64,000 nucleotides of DNA, taken from the NCBI GenBank assembly GCA_032719365.1, contig CM064871.1, positions 38,537,566 through 38,601,565 on the forward strand, in the 5' to 3' direction. Numbering within the stretch: position 1 is the first letter of the stretch; each line of letters starts with the position of its first letter. The notes under the pieces are model-generated. The model was not told the DNA's origin and made no database searches. It was given only the letters and a program-made list of their open reading frames with translations. Shown here one piece after another: positions 1-10,324 of the stretch. The DNA is from Prinsepia uniflora. Its lineage: Eukaryota > Streptophyta > Magnoliopsida > Rosales > Rosaceae. The position numbers were made by a program, and so were the translations under genes.

Positions 1-1097
1 AAGGAAAAACAGGGGATCCGAAACTCAGAGTTTTGGATGTTGATGGAGACCGGTGTTTTGACCGTGCTGGAGGGGTGGACGGAGTTCTGGGATCGAACTG
101 GGCATTTCGGTGGCCACGGTGGTGACCACGGCGGCGAAGGGAGCCTAAACCCGTGAGTTCGATTCTCGGGTCAAAAATGGCAGGATGAGTTTTACTGTCT
201 TTCGTTCGATCTAGTAAACGGGAGGATGACTCAGAGGATGAGACGAGTCTAGTGGGACCGTTTTCATCGAGAATGGTGGTCGGAGCTGAGTGCAGTCGAC
301 GGTGGGTTGGCCGTGAGCTTCTCGATCGGAGAGGTAAGGATTTTGACGTTGTTCCTTGTGTTTGTTTCCATAGAACTCCTAGTTTAACTCAGACGGTCAT
401 GTAGGTGAAAACCCCGTCCAAAATGATCCAGTATCGACGGAGAACCGATCGGGTTGGCCCGCGGGTCACGGCGACCCGTTTACCAGTCGTTCGGGTTGAA
501 CGACGGTGAACAGTACCCGACGCGTGGGTTTCACGCGCAGGGAGTTCAACCGGCGCGTGGGGGCGCGTGTGAGGTAATTCTGGGAAACTTCCAACATGAC
601 TTTTATCCTATACATTGTAACGAACATTTTGGGATTGGTTTCGTGTCGATCGGACACCGTCTCGATATTGTTCGGGATGTCCGAAGGTTTTAAATCCAGT
701 TTAAAAATACTTAAAAATTCGGGAAAATTACGGGACTTGAATAGGATGTTAATGATGAGGTTAGTGATCCTCTAAATTGATTTGAACAGGATTGGGAGTC
801 CCGGTGATAGTGAGGTGGCCCGGGAAGGCCTATGGCACGCGTATCGAGGCGCTCGGTTAAACGGTCTGTGAGTGGACATTGGTTTCATAAATTCGATGCA
901 TGCATAACTGTTTTATGATTGTTATAATTATGATTAAATGATTTACTTTGGATATCGGTGAATTTAAAATGATTTCACGCATTTCGAGGTGAATTACGTA
1001 TTTGCACGTAAACCGAGATTTTCTGGATTTTCACCGATTTCCATAAATGTGGTTGGATATGATTTCATGAAACGGTTACGAACTTGAATAATGTAAA

Positions 1098-1238
1098 ATC
1101 GGGCCAGGGGCCCAGTTGAACTATGAAATCGGGCCAGGGGCCCAGTTAACATGTGGATCGGGCCAGGGGCCCAGTTAACTTGTGAAATCGGGTCAGGGGC
1201 CCAGTTGATTTCTACATGTGATTGCGGGTCGGGGACCC
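1098..1238 (+). repeat. GGGCC-hairpin minisatellite in 5' LTR
   Basis: Four units of about 30 bp start at 1098, 1128, 1157 and 1187, each with ATCGGGCCAGGGGCCCAGTT or a close variant; a fifth, degenerate unit follows at about 1221. Each core can fold as GGGCC-AGG-GGCCC. The fifth unit reads GGGTC-GGG-GACCC, where both arms changed and pairing is kept. The same array is at 7760-7900 in the 3' LTR. Confidence 0.85.
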
Positions 1239-1514
1239 TAAAATGGAATTGAATAAATGTTTTCTGGTTTACATTTTATATATGTTCACATGCTGGAATC
1301 TATAAATGGTTTTGATGATATTTCGGTTATGGCACGTTTCACGGTATTTGGGCATGAGACCCGTTTGATGAAACGTAACGAATGGTTCGGATTTTATCTA
1401 TGTATACCTATATGTTTTGCATGTGGATATCTATAAAATGTATTTGGTACTGCACTGTATAGATCCTTCCATATTATATTGTCTCCTCCGGATGAGGTAC
1501 CCCGGAGAGGTCAC

Positions 1515-1673
1515 GGACGTCTAGTACGTCCAGCGTCTATGACGCTAAGCATCGGGGATGCTGTACCCGAACGGGGTTCGGGGATTGAACTCGGAAATTG
1601 AGACCCGAGTGGCACGCGTAGCCTTGTGATTGTGACCTTATTGACGTCAGGGACGTCAGACATCAGGGATGTC
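1515..1673 (+). other. Array of seven short hairpins in 5' LTR
   Basis: Consecutive perfect inverted repeats: GGACGT-CTAGT-ACGTCC (1515), AGCGTC-TAT-GACGCT (1532), AGCATC-GGG-GATGCT (1548), CCCGAAC-GGG-GTTCGGG (1566), ACTCGG with CCGAGT (1589-1610), TGACGTC-AGG-GACGTCA (1642) and GACATC-AGG-GATGTC (1659). They are nearly back to back. Several cores are ACGT palindromes and could also be bZIP sites; the others are not. The array recurs at 8177-8335 and, in the same order on -, in solo LTR B at 25088-25245. Confidence 0.85.
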
Positions 1674-2142
1674 GGATTGGAGTGTATAGTGCAGTGGCTA
1701 AAATAATGGTTATGGTTTATATGCCTTATGGTTCATATTACTGAATTTATGAAATAACTCTTGGGTTTACTTTTGGAAATTGAAACTATGCTTTGGTTTC
1801 CGGGCTAAGGCCCTATTGGTTATTTCTAAATAAATATGGGATTATTGGTTTTGGTGCATGCATATGATTTTACTGAGGGGCATAAATGTCTTATAAATGT
1901 TTTAAACAGACTTGTTTATTTTCGTCCACTCACAGCTTTGTTTTCAATGCCCTTCAGGTTGATTCCGGATACGACTGCAGTAGAGACTTGAGCATCGCAC
2001 ACCTCCTCCATCGATCCTTACGCACTCTGGAAGCCCGTTTGGGCAATGGCAATCGGTTATCCCTTGTCTGGCGCCTCTTGTCAGACGGGAGCACGTCACA
2101 TTCCTTGGTAATCCCGGGGGGATTGGGATGGGTCGTGTCAAG

Positions 2143-2154
2143 TGGTATCAGAGC
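2143..2154 (+). other. Primer binding site, tRNA-iMet type
   Basis: TGGTATCAGAGC lies two bases after the LTR end. It is complementary to the 3' end of plant initiator tRNA-Met and is the usual minus-strand primer site of plant LTR elements. It fixes the LTR boundary at 2140. Confidence 0.95.
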
Positions 2155-5100
2155 AGGTTTTGCTCTTTTGTGCGCGAAGGACGAGGGTGTGATGTCTCTT
2201 TGGGCTGCTGTTCCGTTGTCAACCTGATAGATAGTTTTGGGTTGTATGGTGAATTGGGTGTGTTTGGCCCGATACGCCGTGCATGGTTGCGATTCAACCC
2301 AGGTGGGGTTGTATACGATTAACTGGTAATGTGGGACCGTCGGTCCGGTCATGTGATGATGGGTTGTTGTGCCACTGGGCACAACTGGGTTCAGGGAACC
2401 CCAATTGAATAATGGTTTGGGAATGCGAAACTCAGTTGAGTATTGGTCTAAGTTTTGGACCCTAGTAGTGTTGGCTAGTGTACGGGGGTTGGTGCATCGG
2501 AGTTAGCCGATGACCTTCGTGGTGGAACCCACGATGGAACCCACATTGAGTTGACGATTGGATTGGATTTGACGTCTATACGATGTCAGGACCGCAGAGT
2601 CGGTCAGGTTGTGGATTTTACTGCAGAAGGCAGTTGGGTTCGGTGGAACCTTAAGGTGTGATTTTCGAACCCTAATTTACAATTGATGGACTGGAAAGGT
2701 GAACCTTAAGTGAGAACTTGTGCTGCGACGAGCGGCTGAGGTCATGGATGACCATGTGGATGACTCTAGTGAGTCTTATGGGTTTCGATCTACGGATACG
2801 GTTATGAGGAAATATGGAATCCTGTTTTGGATCGAATGTTAGTATGATGTGTGGATACGGATCTTGACAACGATGACTGTTGGTCGACAGTTGTGTCGAG
2901 ATATTTGGTTATCGAGGGTATTTAGTGTGGCTTTCATACTTGGGGATGTTCAGGGAACGTCCATTATCCTGATGTGCCAGTGGTCAAATTGGGGGTACCC
3001 ATAGTCGTGGGGTACGAGTGGTGTTACGGGATCGTCGTTCGGAATGAACGGAGATCCGGGGTAACAACCTTGCACACAAGTGTGCTATGTATGGATGTTG
3101 GTATGTTGGTGCTTTTATGCCAATACTAGTATGGATGCCTGTGTGCTGATACTGGTATTGATGATGGTGCGTGGTGCTGGTACTAGCGCTGGTGCTGGTA
3201 CCGGTGTCGGTGATTGTGATGACAAGGAGCCACCATTTGGGGTGTGACTCTGTCATGATGGACAGATGATTGGTATCTGCGACTCAGTGGTGGTTGAGTC
3301 TTGGACTGGATGGGATCCAGTGGAGGTTGTGTCGTGTTGGGATAAGTCCTAACAGATATATGACGACAAGTGATGAACGGATAAAATGGTATGATTGAAA
3401 CTTGGGGAATCTAGGGACGATGTTCCCTATGTCATGCGAGTTGGTGGATTTGGGGAGTTGTGATCAACTCCGAGATTGGTAAGTTTGTGTACTGCTTATA
3501 TCCCCTGAGAGTACAAGGAAATTATTGGAATTGGAAAAGTCGGGGAAACCATTCGTGGTATTGATGTGGGATTTTGTGATTGTGAATCACTTGGAACCTG
3601 AGGATTGAACCTGTTAAGGTTGAGATGTGAGACGGAAGCAGTATGGTTTGCACATTCAGGCAAAATTGTGGATATTTCGTTCGGAATCGGGGTGTGTGCA
3701 TACATGATTATTGGCGGACGTGAGGTCCGAGTAATGAATTGATTTTGGACACGTGGTGGTCCAAGTAAGGTGTGGACATGGGCAGTCCAGTGGTTGGACT
3801 TGACATCTCATTGGGAGCATGTCTGTTTCCAACATGGTTGGAACTCCCGATCCGGGGAGAGTTGTGATTGGGGGAACGAGAGGAGTGCTCGTTTCCGCAT
3901 CAGTGATTGGTATTCCGAAGTCATTAGGGTTGACTTCATATTTTCTGCCGTGGCAGATGATGATTGTTGCTAACAGTACGTTGAGCGTGTATTGGTTGGT
4001 GGACCCATGTTTGGCTTGGGGTCATTGGACACAAGCAGTTGGATATGGTTTTGGATTTGGTGGTGATATGCGAGGTCATCTTTCCACCAAGGGAAATTTG
4101 GCGAAGGATTCAATTGAGGGTGCAAGACCCTACGATCAGCTTTCAGATGGACTGTTAGCTATGTGAGCATGTGTGAATCCTAGGTGGATCTGATTTACGA
4201 TGTTGTCGACTTTGGTCGATGTGACGATCTAGGATTGTAATGTTACTTGTCGGGTGACGTAGCGATGGATATGGATTGTGATCTTGATGATCCAGATGGG
4301 TGGAGAGTTTATCACTCTTACCTTGGTATGTGAGTCGTAGATGGCGGGACAGAACTTCTTTTCGGAGTGAAGTCCATATGGTTGTTACTCGGTTGAGTAG
4401 GTTTCCGAAGTGGTCGGATTTTGTCAAACTTTGACGTGTGAATATTGGGATTGGCTTCCCTATGAAGTCAATCGAGTGTTTTGGAGAGGCAACCGATAGG
4501 TTCGGTTACGTTACGTCTTGATGAACGTAAACGAGATTTTGGGTTTTGGAATCGAATTTCTGGGTGACGATTCAGGATTCGATTGCGAAGCTCGAAAATG
4601 GATTACTGGATTTGGGTGCGGAATGATTATTCCAATGCTAGCTTACGGAATAATGATTTCGAATTCGGATTTGGACATGGATTAAAAATGTGTTGTTGGG
4701 TTCGGATTCGGGATTTCTTACGAAATTGCGGATTCGGATTCAGAATTGGAACGAGATGACGGGTGGAGTTCGCTTTGTCTCATGTTGGGTTGGACAAAGG
4801 TACTTCATTACTAGTACGTGTTTGGCTATGACCTGGGTGGCTATAGTCAGATTGATGGATTGAGGTACGTACAGGGTACGTTGTACGAGGATTGATACTG
4901 GTTAGGCTAAGTGGCGCCTAATGGCGGTAAATGGGATGTACCAGTGGTGTGTAACTAACGTGTTGGTAATCGGCTTGGTTCCGATATCTTTTGTTTGGCT
5001 GTATTGTGGACTGGACATTGGATACTGTGCGCTGGGCAGATTGATCTTGTCGGGTTCAGTGATTTTATGAGCAGGTGCTCTTGGCCATGGTTGGCTTGTG

Positions 5101-5803
5101 GAACCCTAGTATTGAGATGTGTGTTCACTGCTGGGCTGGTATTCAATGTGTTCCAGTTGCACCACTTGATTGGATTAATTGACGGTATACGTACACTCAG
5201 GATGAGTGAATTGGTGGTTTGAGTAACCACGAGTAGCCTTGTGTGATTTTATCACACCGTGATTTCCCAGCGTTTTGGTTCGCTGAGGGAGTCGGCGATT
5301 ATGGACATTGAGATTATTTTGTGTCGCAGGATTGGGCTTGCCCTGCGAATTGAGATCATGTGGTTGATCTTGCGCTACATCGAGAGTGATGTAGTACGTG
5401 GTGTTGTCACGGATTGACAGATGGTTGGGGCTTTACTAGGGTGGTAAAGTTTTGTGATGACAATTTGACTGGTGGTGTCAGCGTAGACTGACAAATGAGA
5501 TTGGGTGACTCCCAACGGGAGCAAATGTAAGGATTTATTGGCAATGGAAAGGAACCATCTAGCTGAAGGAGTCAGCTAAATGGTTAGGCGATTTTATCAC
5601 GGATCAGGTAATCATTTCCACTCGAGGTGGTCGAGTGTTGTTGCTATTTTGACATATGACTGTGATGGGATGTCTGGGTACAAACGAGACTGGTGTTGTC
5701 CCAGTATGTGGGTGTACAAGTGTACACAGATGTGTGGTCGAATTGTTTTCCACAAGGTGGTTGTGGAGTAAGGTTATTGGTAATTTCGAGGACGAAATTC
5801 TTT

Positions 5804-5816
5804 AAGGAGGGAAGGT
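5804..5816 (+). other. Polypurine tract of LARD-1
   Basis: AAGGAGGGAAGGT directly abuts the 3' LTR start TGTAACGACCC at 5817. It is the plus-strand primer site and confirms the + orientation. Confidence 0.9.
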
Positions 5817-5942
5817 TGTAACGACCCGTCCCGAATATCGGGATTTAATAATATTTAATTGTGATTTACTAATCTGGGATTAGTTGGGCGATTTCGGACG
5901 AATTGTGCAAAATGACCGTTTTGCCCCTGGGCGTGGGCAAAA

Positions 5943-6252
5943 CGTTGACTTTTATTTCGGATGGTCAAATGGACTTTGACCGATGACCGTGACGTAGTTC
6001 GGGACGTCACGAGTTCATAGACAGGTGGCACGTTCGATTCCGACGTTCGTGGTGAAAGTTATGATGTACGGAAGTCCAGGGGCATTTTCGTAATTTGGAC
6101 GATATAAGGGGAAATGTTGACTTTTTGACCGGGATGTCCGATGGCCGAGGGCCAAGGACCGTTACGTAGGTTTCGTCGATGCGAATCCAACGACAGGCGG
6201 CACGCCGAAATCGGAGATTCGACGACGAAGTTATGGGTCACGGAAGTTTGGT
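5943..6252 (+). promoter_or_regulatory. Duplicated U3 module shared by all LTRs of this superfamily
   Basis: Two related units (5943-6100 and 6116-6252) share the order GTTGACTTTT, a GACC stretch, an ACGTAG motif, an AGACAGGYGGCACG motif and AAGTTATG...CGGAAGT. The first holds two hairpins: GGTCAAA-TGGAC-TTTGACC (5963-5981) and CGTGACGT-AGTTCGGG-ACGTCACG (5988-6011). GTTGACTT is a W-box-like sequence and TGACG an as-1-like core, so a stress-responsive promoter is a reasonable inference. It is the best conserved part across otherwise diverged LTRs. Confidence 0.6.
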
Positions 6253-7759
6253 TTCGTTATGCACGCATTACGAGGCGTGGACACGTGGCATTTTCTGATT
6301 GGCCTGGAATTCTGAGTGGGACACGTGGACCACTAATCTTTAATTATTGGGATCAGATCTGGATTGGTCAGATTGATTAAATTATTGGATTTTAATAATA
6401 TAAAGAATTTCCCACTTATTTTTCATCTTTTGATCTGGGCCCTTCATCTATATTACAGTTGCACATCCCCACCGTCCATTTCCTTATTCAGCTGATACCT
6501 CCCTTCCTCATTGTTCATTCTTCCTCTGCCCGTGAAGAACTCGAACACACACTCACACAGCCCATCTCCTTTGTGCGTGGGAGTGAGACCAGCTGCTGGT
6601 ATGGACGGAAGGACGACGGTGGTGAGCTGGGAGACGGCGGGAGCCGGCGAAGATGACGGCGGAAGGAAAAACAGGGGATCCGAAACTCAGAGTTTTGGAT
6701 GTTGATGGAGACCGGTGTTTTGACCGTGCTGGAGGGGTGGACGGAGTTCTGGGATCGAACTGGGCATTTCGGTGGCCACGGTGGTGACCACGGCGGCGAA
6801 GGGAGCCTAAACCCGTGAGTTCGATTCTCGGGTCAAAAATGGCAGGATGAGTTTTACTGTCTTTCGTTCGATCTAGTAAACGGGAGGATGACTCAGAGGA
6901 TGAGACGAGTCTAGTGGGACCGTTTTCATCGAGAATGGTGGTCGGAGCTGAGTGCAGTCGACGGTGGGTTGGCCGTGAGCTTCTCGATCGGAGAGGTAAG
7001 GATTTTGACGTTGTTCCTTGTGTTTGTTTCCATAGAACTCCTAGTTTAACTCAGACGGTCATGTAGGTGAAAACCCCGTCCAAAATGATCCAGTATCGAC
7101 GGAGAACCGATCGGGTTGGCCCGCGGGTCACGGCGACCCGTTTACCAGTCGTTCGGGTTGAACGACGGTGAACAGTACCCGGCGCGTGGGTTTCACGCGC
7201 AGGGAGTTCAACCGGCGCGTGGGGGCGCGTGTGAGGTAATTCTGGGAAACTTCCAACATGACTTTTATCCTATACATTGTAACGAACATTTTGGGATTGG
7301 TTTCGTGTCGATCGGACACCGTCTCGATATTGTTCGGGATGTCCGAAGGTTTTAAATCCAGTTTAAAAATACTTAAAAATTCGGGAAAATTACGGGACTT
7401 GAATAGGATGTTAATGATGAGGTTAGTGATCCTCTAAATTGATTTGAACAGGATTGGGAGTCCCGGTGATAGTGAGGTGGCCCGGGAAGGCCTATGGCAC
7501 GCGTATCGAGGCGCTCGGTTAAACGGTCTGTGAGTGGACATTGGTTTCATAAATTCGATGCATGCATAACTGTTTTATGATTGTTATAATTATGATTAAA
7601 TGATTTACTTTGGATATCGGTGAATTTAAAATGATTTCACGCATTTCGAGGTGAATTACGTATTTGCACGTAAACCGAGATTTTCTGGATTTTCACCGAT
7701 TTCCATAAATGTGGTTGGATATGATTTCATGAAACGGTTACGAACTTGAATAATGTAAA

Positions 7760-7900
7760 ATCGGGCCAGGGGCCCAGTTGAACTATGAAATCGGGCCAGG
7801 GGCCCAGTTAACATGTGGATCGGGCCAGGGGCCCAGTTAACTTGTGAAATCGGGCCATGGGCCCAGTTGATTTCTACATGTGATTGCGGGTCGGGGACCC
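7760..7900 (+). repeat. GGGCC-hairpin minisatellite in 3' LTR
   Basis: Same array as 1098-1238. The fourth unit reads GGGCCATGGGCCC here and GGGTCAGGGGCCC in the 5' LTR; both can still fold. Confidence 0.85.
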
Positions 7901-8176
7901 TAAAATGGAATTGAATAAATGTTTTCTGGTTTACATTTTATATATGTTCACATGCTGGAATCTATAAATGGTTTTGATGATATTTCGGTTATGGCACGTT
8001 TCACGGTATTTGGGCATGAGACCCGTTTGATGAAACGTAACGAATGGTTCGGATTTTATCTATGTATACCTATATGTTTTGCATGTGGATATCTATAAAA
8101 TGTATTTGGTACTGCACTGTATAGATCCTTCCATATTATATTGTCTCCTCCGGATGAGGTACCCCGGAGAGGTCAC

Positions 8177-8335
8177 GGACGTCTAGTACGTCCAGCGTCT
8201 ATGACGCTAAGCATCGGGGATGCTGTACCCGAACGGGGTTCGGGGATTGAACTCGGAAATTGAGACCCGAGTGGCACGCGTAGCCTTGTGATTGTGACCT
8301 TATTGACGTCAGGGACGTCAGACATCAGGGATGTC
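8177..8335 (+). other. Array of seven short hairpins in 3' LTR
   Basis: I saw no difference from 1515-1673 over the seven stems. Confidence 0.85.
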
Positions 8336-8802
8336 GGATTGGAGTGTATAGTGCAGTGGCTGAAATAATGGTTATGGTTTATATGCCTTATGGTTCATAT
8401 TACTGAATTTATGAAATAACTCTTGGGTTTACTTTTGGAAATTGAAACTATGCTTTGGTTTCCGGGCTAAGGCCCTATTGGTTATTTCTAAATAAATATG
8501 GGATTATTGGTTTTGGTGCATGCATATGATTTTACTGAGGGGCATAAATGTCTTATAAATGTTTTAAACAGACTTGTTTATTTTCGTCCACTCACAGCTT
8601 TGTTTTCAATGCCCTTCAGGTTGATTCCGGATACGACTGCAGCAGAGACTTGAGCATCGCACACCTCCTCCATCGATCCTTACGCACTCTGGAAGCCCGT
8701 TTGGGCAATGGCAATCGGTTATCCCTTGTCTGGCGCCTCTTGTCAGACGGGAGCACGTCACATTCCATGGTAATCCCGGGGGGATTGGGATGGGTCGTGT
8801 CA

Positions 8803-9329
8803 CTCGATCCCTCATGACTTCCTAGGTCTGCACATCACTTTTCTAGGGATAGTGTAGTGTCATTAAATCTTCTTTATGTTTCACGCATTATCATGCACCA
8901 TCGATAATAGTTGTTTAAGGGCGGGCACATCACGCTTAAACATGCAATCTAAGAGAAGATAATATGTGTGGAGTGAACCTTAGCCAGACCCCTGCACGGG
9001 AACTTAATTCAGATACATGCATAGTAATCTAATCAAGGAAATCTAATGGAACTATAATTGGTAAAGGTGGATAGAAACCCTAGCTCGACTTAGCTAGTTA
9101 TTATTAGTTAATTTATTTCATTCATAAAACGTAACAAACCCCCCATTGCATTTTAATTACTCCACTTAAGTCAATTGAGTTAAAACGAATTGGATATTGT
9201 TGAGCAAGTCTTCGTGGGATCGACCTTTGCTTGCATCTATACTATCTACACGTCTTGTGTGCTTGCAAAGTTTATTACACGTAGCGGTTTTGCCTAGTAC
9301 ATCTTTTGTGCTTGCTAAAATCTCTATCA
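8803..9329 (+). repeat. 3' part of 5' LTR, Athila-like element copy 1
   Basis: Homologous to 42640-43214, the end of the second Athila-like LTR: both have a CTTAC/CTGCACATC-ATC lead, AGGGATAGTG(C)AGTGTCATTAAAT, a run about migrating from AAACATGC, and a terminal GAGCAAGTC..GGGATCGAC stretch. It ends CTCTATCA at 9329, six bases before the primer binding site. The left part lies beyond LARD-1, outside the window. Confidence 0.8.
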
Positions 9330-9335
9330 AGTTTT

Positions 9336-9353
9336 TGGTGCCGTTTCCGGGGA
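9336..9353 (+). other. Primer binding site, tRNA-Asp type
   Basis: TGGTGCCGTTTCCGGGGA matches the complement of the plant tRNA-Asp 3' end (TGGCGCCGTTGCCGGGGA) with two differences. This primer is characteristic of Athila and related Ty3-gypsy elements. Confidence 0.85.
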
Positions 9354-9460
9354 CTTGTTCCTCAACAGTATCCATTTTATTTGATTGCTTTGACTAAGTT
9401 GTTTTTCTTTTTGTTTTGTATATAAAATTTAGTTTTCATTTTGTGACGTGTCTAGGTACC

Positions 9461-10324
9461 ATGGAATCCTAGAATAGCTATTATTCTTCTCAAGGTTGGG
9501 CGTACGAGCCCTATGCAAACGTTCTTTTGGTTCCAAGTCATCAAGGTGGATGGGCATACCCCCAAGATTGCATGTACATGCCTGAACCTTACAATCAGCC
9601 CTATATGGAGTCATACCACAACGAATGGAGTGGACCATCACCCTATACTTGGCCTCCTCCTCCTTTGGATCTTAGCCCTGCCTGACCTCAAAAAATACTC
9701 CGTGATGCATTTACCGAGGTCCGATCTCAAAGAACACTCCAGGAAGCCATCTTAGAGGATAAGGAACTAGAGCACCTACGACTTAAACTTCTCTGGGAAC
9801 CCGATTGGGATGATGAGGATATGTATGTGTATGTTCCCTTACCACCCACAGACAGCACCAATGAATGCACCTCGGGTCATGCTCTTGATGTTTATGAAAT
9901 AGAACCAAACCCGCAAGCATTGCACCAAGTTTTGGCTGAGGTCCCTAAAATTCCAGCACCTATCCTTGTCGCCTCAACTCCTCAAACACCTATTATCCTT
10001 ACTTTTCCATGGCCTTCCTTATGCTTATCTTCACCATTTAAGTTCCTTACTCAACTTAGGTGTTTTGGTGAGAAATTTGATGTTGTGCCTAATGGTTTGT
10101 GCATGTTTAATGGTCCTTGTAGGAGGAAAGACGAAGGAAGTATCAAGATGGTAGTATGCACCTTTGAGACATTTAGCTCCACCCAAGGCTCAAGGCCACG
10201 ACCCAAGCAACCCAAGGACCCTCTATGGCCCCCACACATTGATCATTATGCTTACTTGTCTATTGGGATCAAGCAGTTTTTACTTACATTCAAATCTTTA
10301 TTGTACTTGTTCCCTGAAATGTAA
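9461..10324 (+). pseudogene. Unrecognised broken frame at the gag position of Athila-like copy 1
   Basis: One frame runs about 288 codons from an ATG at 9461, broken by TAG at codon 4 and TGA near codon 75. The remaining open part starts at 9821. The first 70 codons are rich in Tyr, Trp and Pro (for example WPPPPL and repeated PY/QP pairs), then comes an acidic helix-like stretch (ILEDKELEHLRLKLL) and a Pro-rich part. There is no CCHC zinc knuckle, protease DTG or RT motif. It begins about 107 bp after the PBS, where gag belongs, but is too short for an Athila gag-pol. It may be the relic of a non-autonomous element's own protein. Function unknown. Confidence 0.5.

Larger units (their letters stand above)
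1..2140 (+). repeat. 5' LTR of LARD-1 (left 846 bp outside window)
   Basis: Colinear with 6663-8802 at a constant offset of 6662 bases. It ends GGGTCGTGTCA directly before the primer binding site. Differences I noted lie at about 520, 1193-1197, 1701, 1981 and 2106. It contains a GGGCC-hairpin minisatellite (1098-1238) and a hairpin array (1515-1673). Open frames here repeat in the other LTR and are not genes. Confidence 0.92.
2141..5816 (+). other. Noncoding internal domain of LARD-1: chain of hairpins
   Basis: No frame of useful length and no retroviral motif is visible. The segment is packed with different short inverted repeats. Examples with 7-bp perfect arms: ACTGGAT-GGG-ATCCAGT (3305), GGAGTTG-TGAT-CAACTCC (3454), TTCCAAC-ATG-GTTGGAA (3827), GAAGTCA/TGACTTC (3917), GTGTGAT-TTT-ATCACAC (5241), CTACATC/GATGTAG (5375), CACTCGA-GGTGG-TCGAGTG (5619), GTGTACA-AG-TGTACAC (5712) and TCCACAA-GGTGG-TTGTGGA (5749). 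I listed 34 with arms of at least 5 bp without searching exhaustively. LARD internal domains are known to be noncoding with predicted RNA structure. A role in packaging or dimerisation would fit but is inference. Confidence 0.85.
1..8802 (+). mobile_element. LARD-1: young non-autonomous LTR retrotransposon
   Basis: Two direct copies of one LTR (1-2140, cut by the window start, and 5817-8802) flank a 3676-bp internal segment. A tRNA-iMet type primer binding site follows the left LTR and a polypurine tract precedes the right one, so the element reads on +. The internal segment has no reading frame resembling gag, protease, RT, RNase H or integrase, so it is a large retrotransposon derivative that needs another element's proteins. 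The PPT context (GACGAAATTCTTTAAGGAGG) is typical of plant Ty3-gypsy chromoviruses. I saw only about six differences between the LTR copies over 2140 bp, so insertion was recent. It interrupts an Athila-like LTR at 8803. Confidence 0.9.
5817..8802 (+). repeat. 3' LTR of LARD-1 (complete, 2986 bp)
   Basis: Begins TGTAACGACCCGTCCCG after the PPT and ends TGTCA at 8802, giving TG...CA termini. The 5' third is U3-like, with a duplicated conserved module (5943-6252) and a weak TATA-like TATATTA at 6449-6455. The minisatellite (7760-7900) and hairpin array (8177-8335) are retained. Downstream CTCGA (8803-8807) is half of a target duplication whose partner lies left of the window. Confidence 0.93.

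Noticed and set aside
454..693. Frames repeated in both LARD-1 LTRs (also 1886-2227 and 8548-8817)
   Set aside because: They lie inside noncoding LTR sequence, overlap frames on the other strand and have no known domain.
2143..2154. tRNA gene fragments at TGGTATCAGAGC sites
   Set aside because: Only the primer-complementary 12 bases are present; no cloverleaf follows.
3101..3215. A coding repeat or microsatellite of GGTGCTGGTAC units
   Set aside because: Units are irregular and no frame spans them; better explained as part of the hairpin-rich internal domain.
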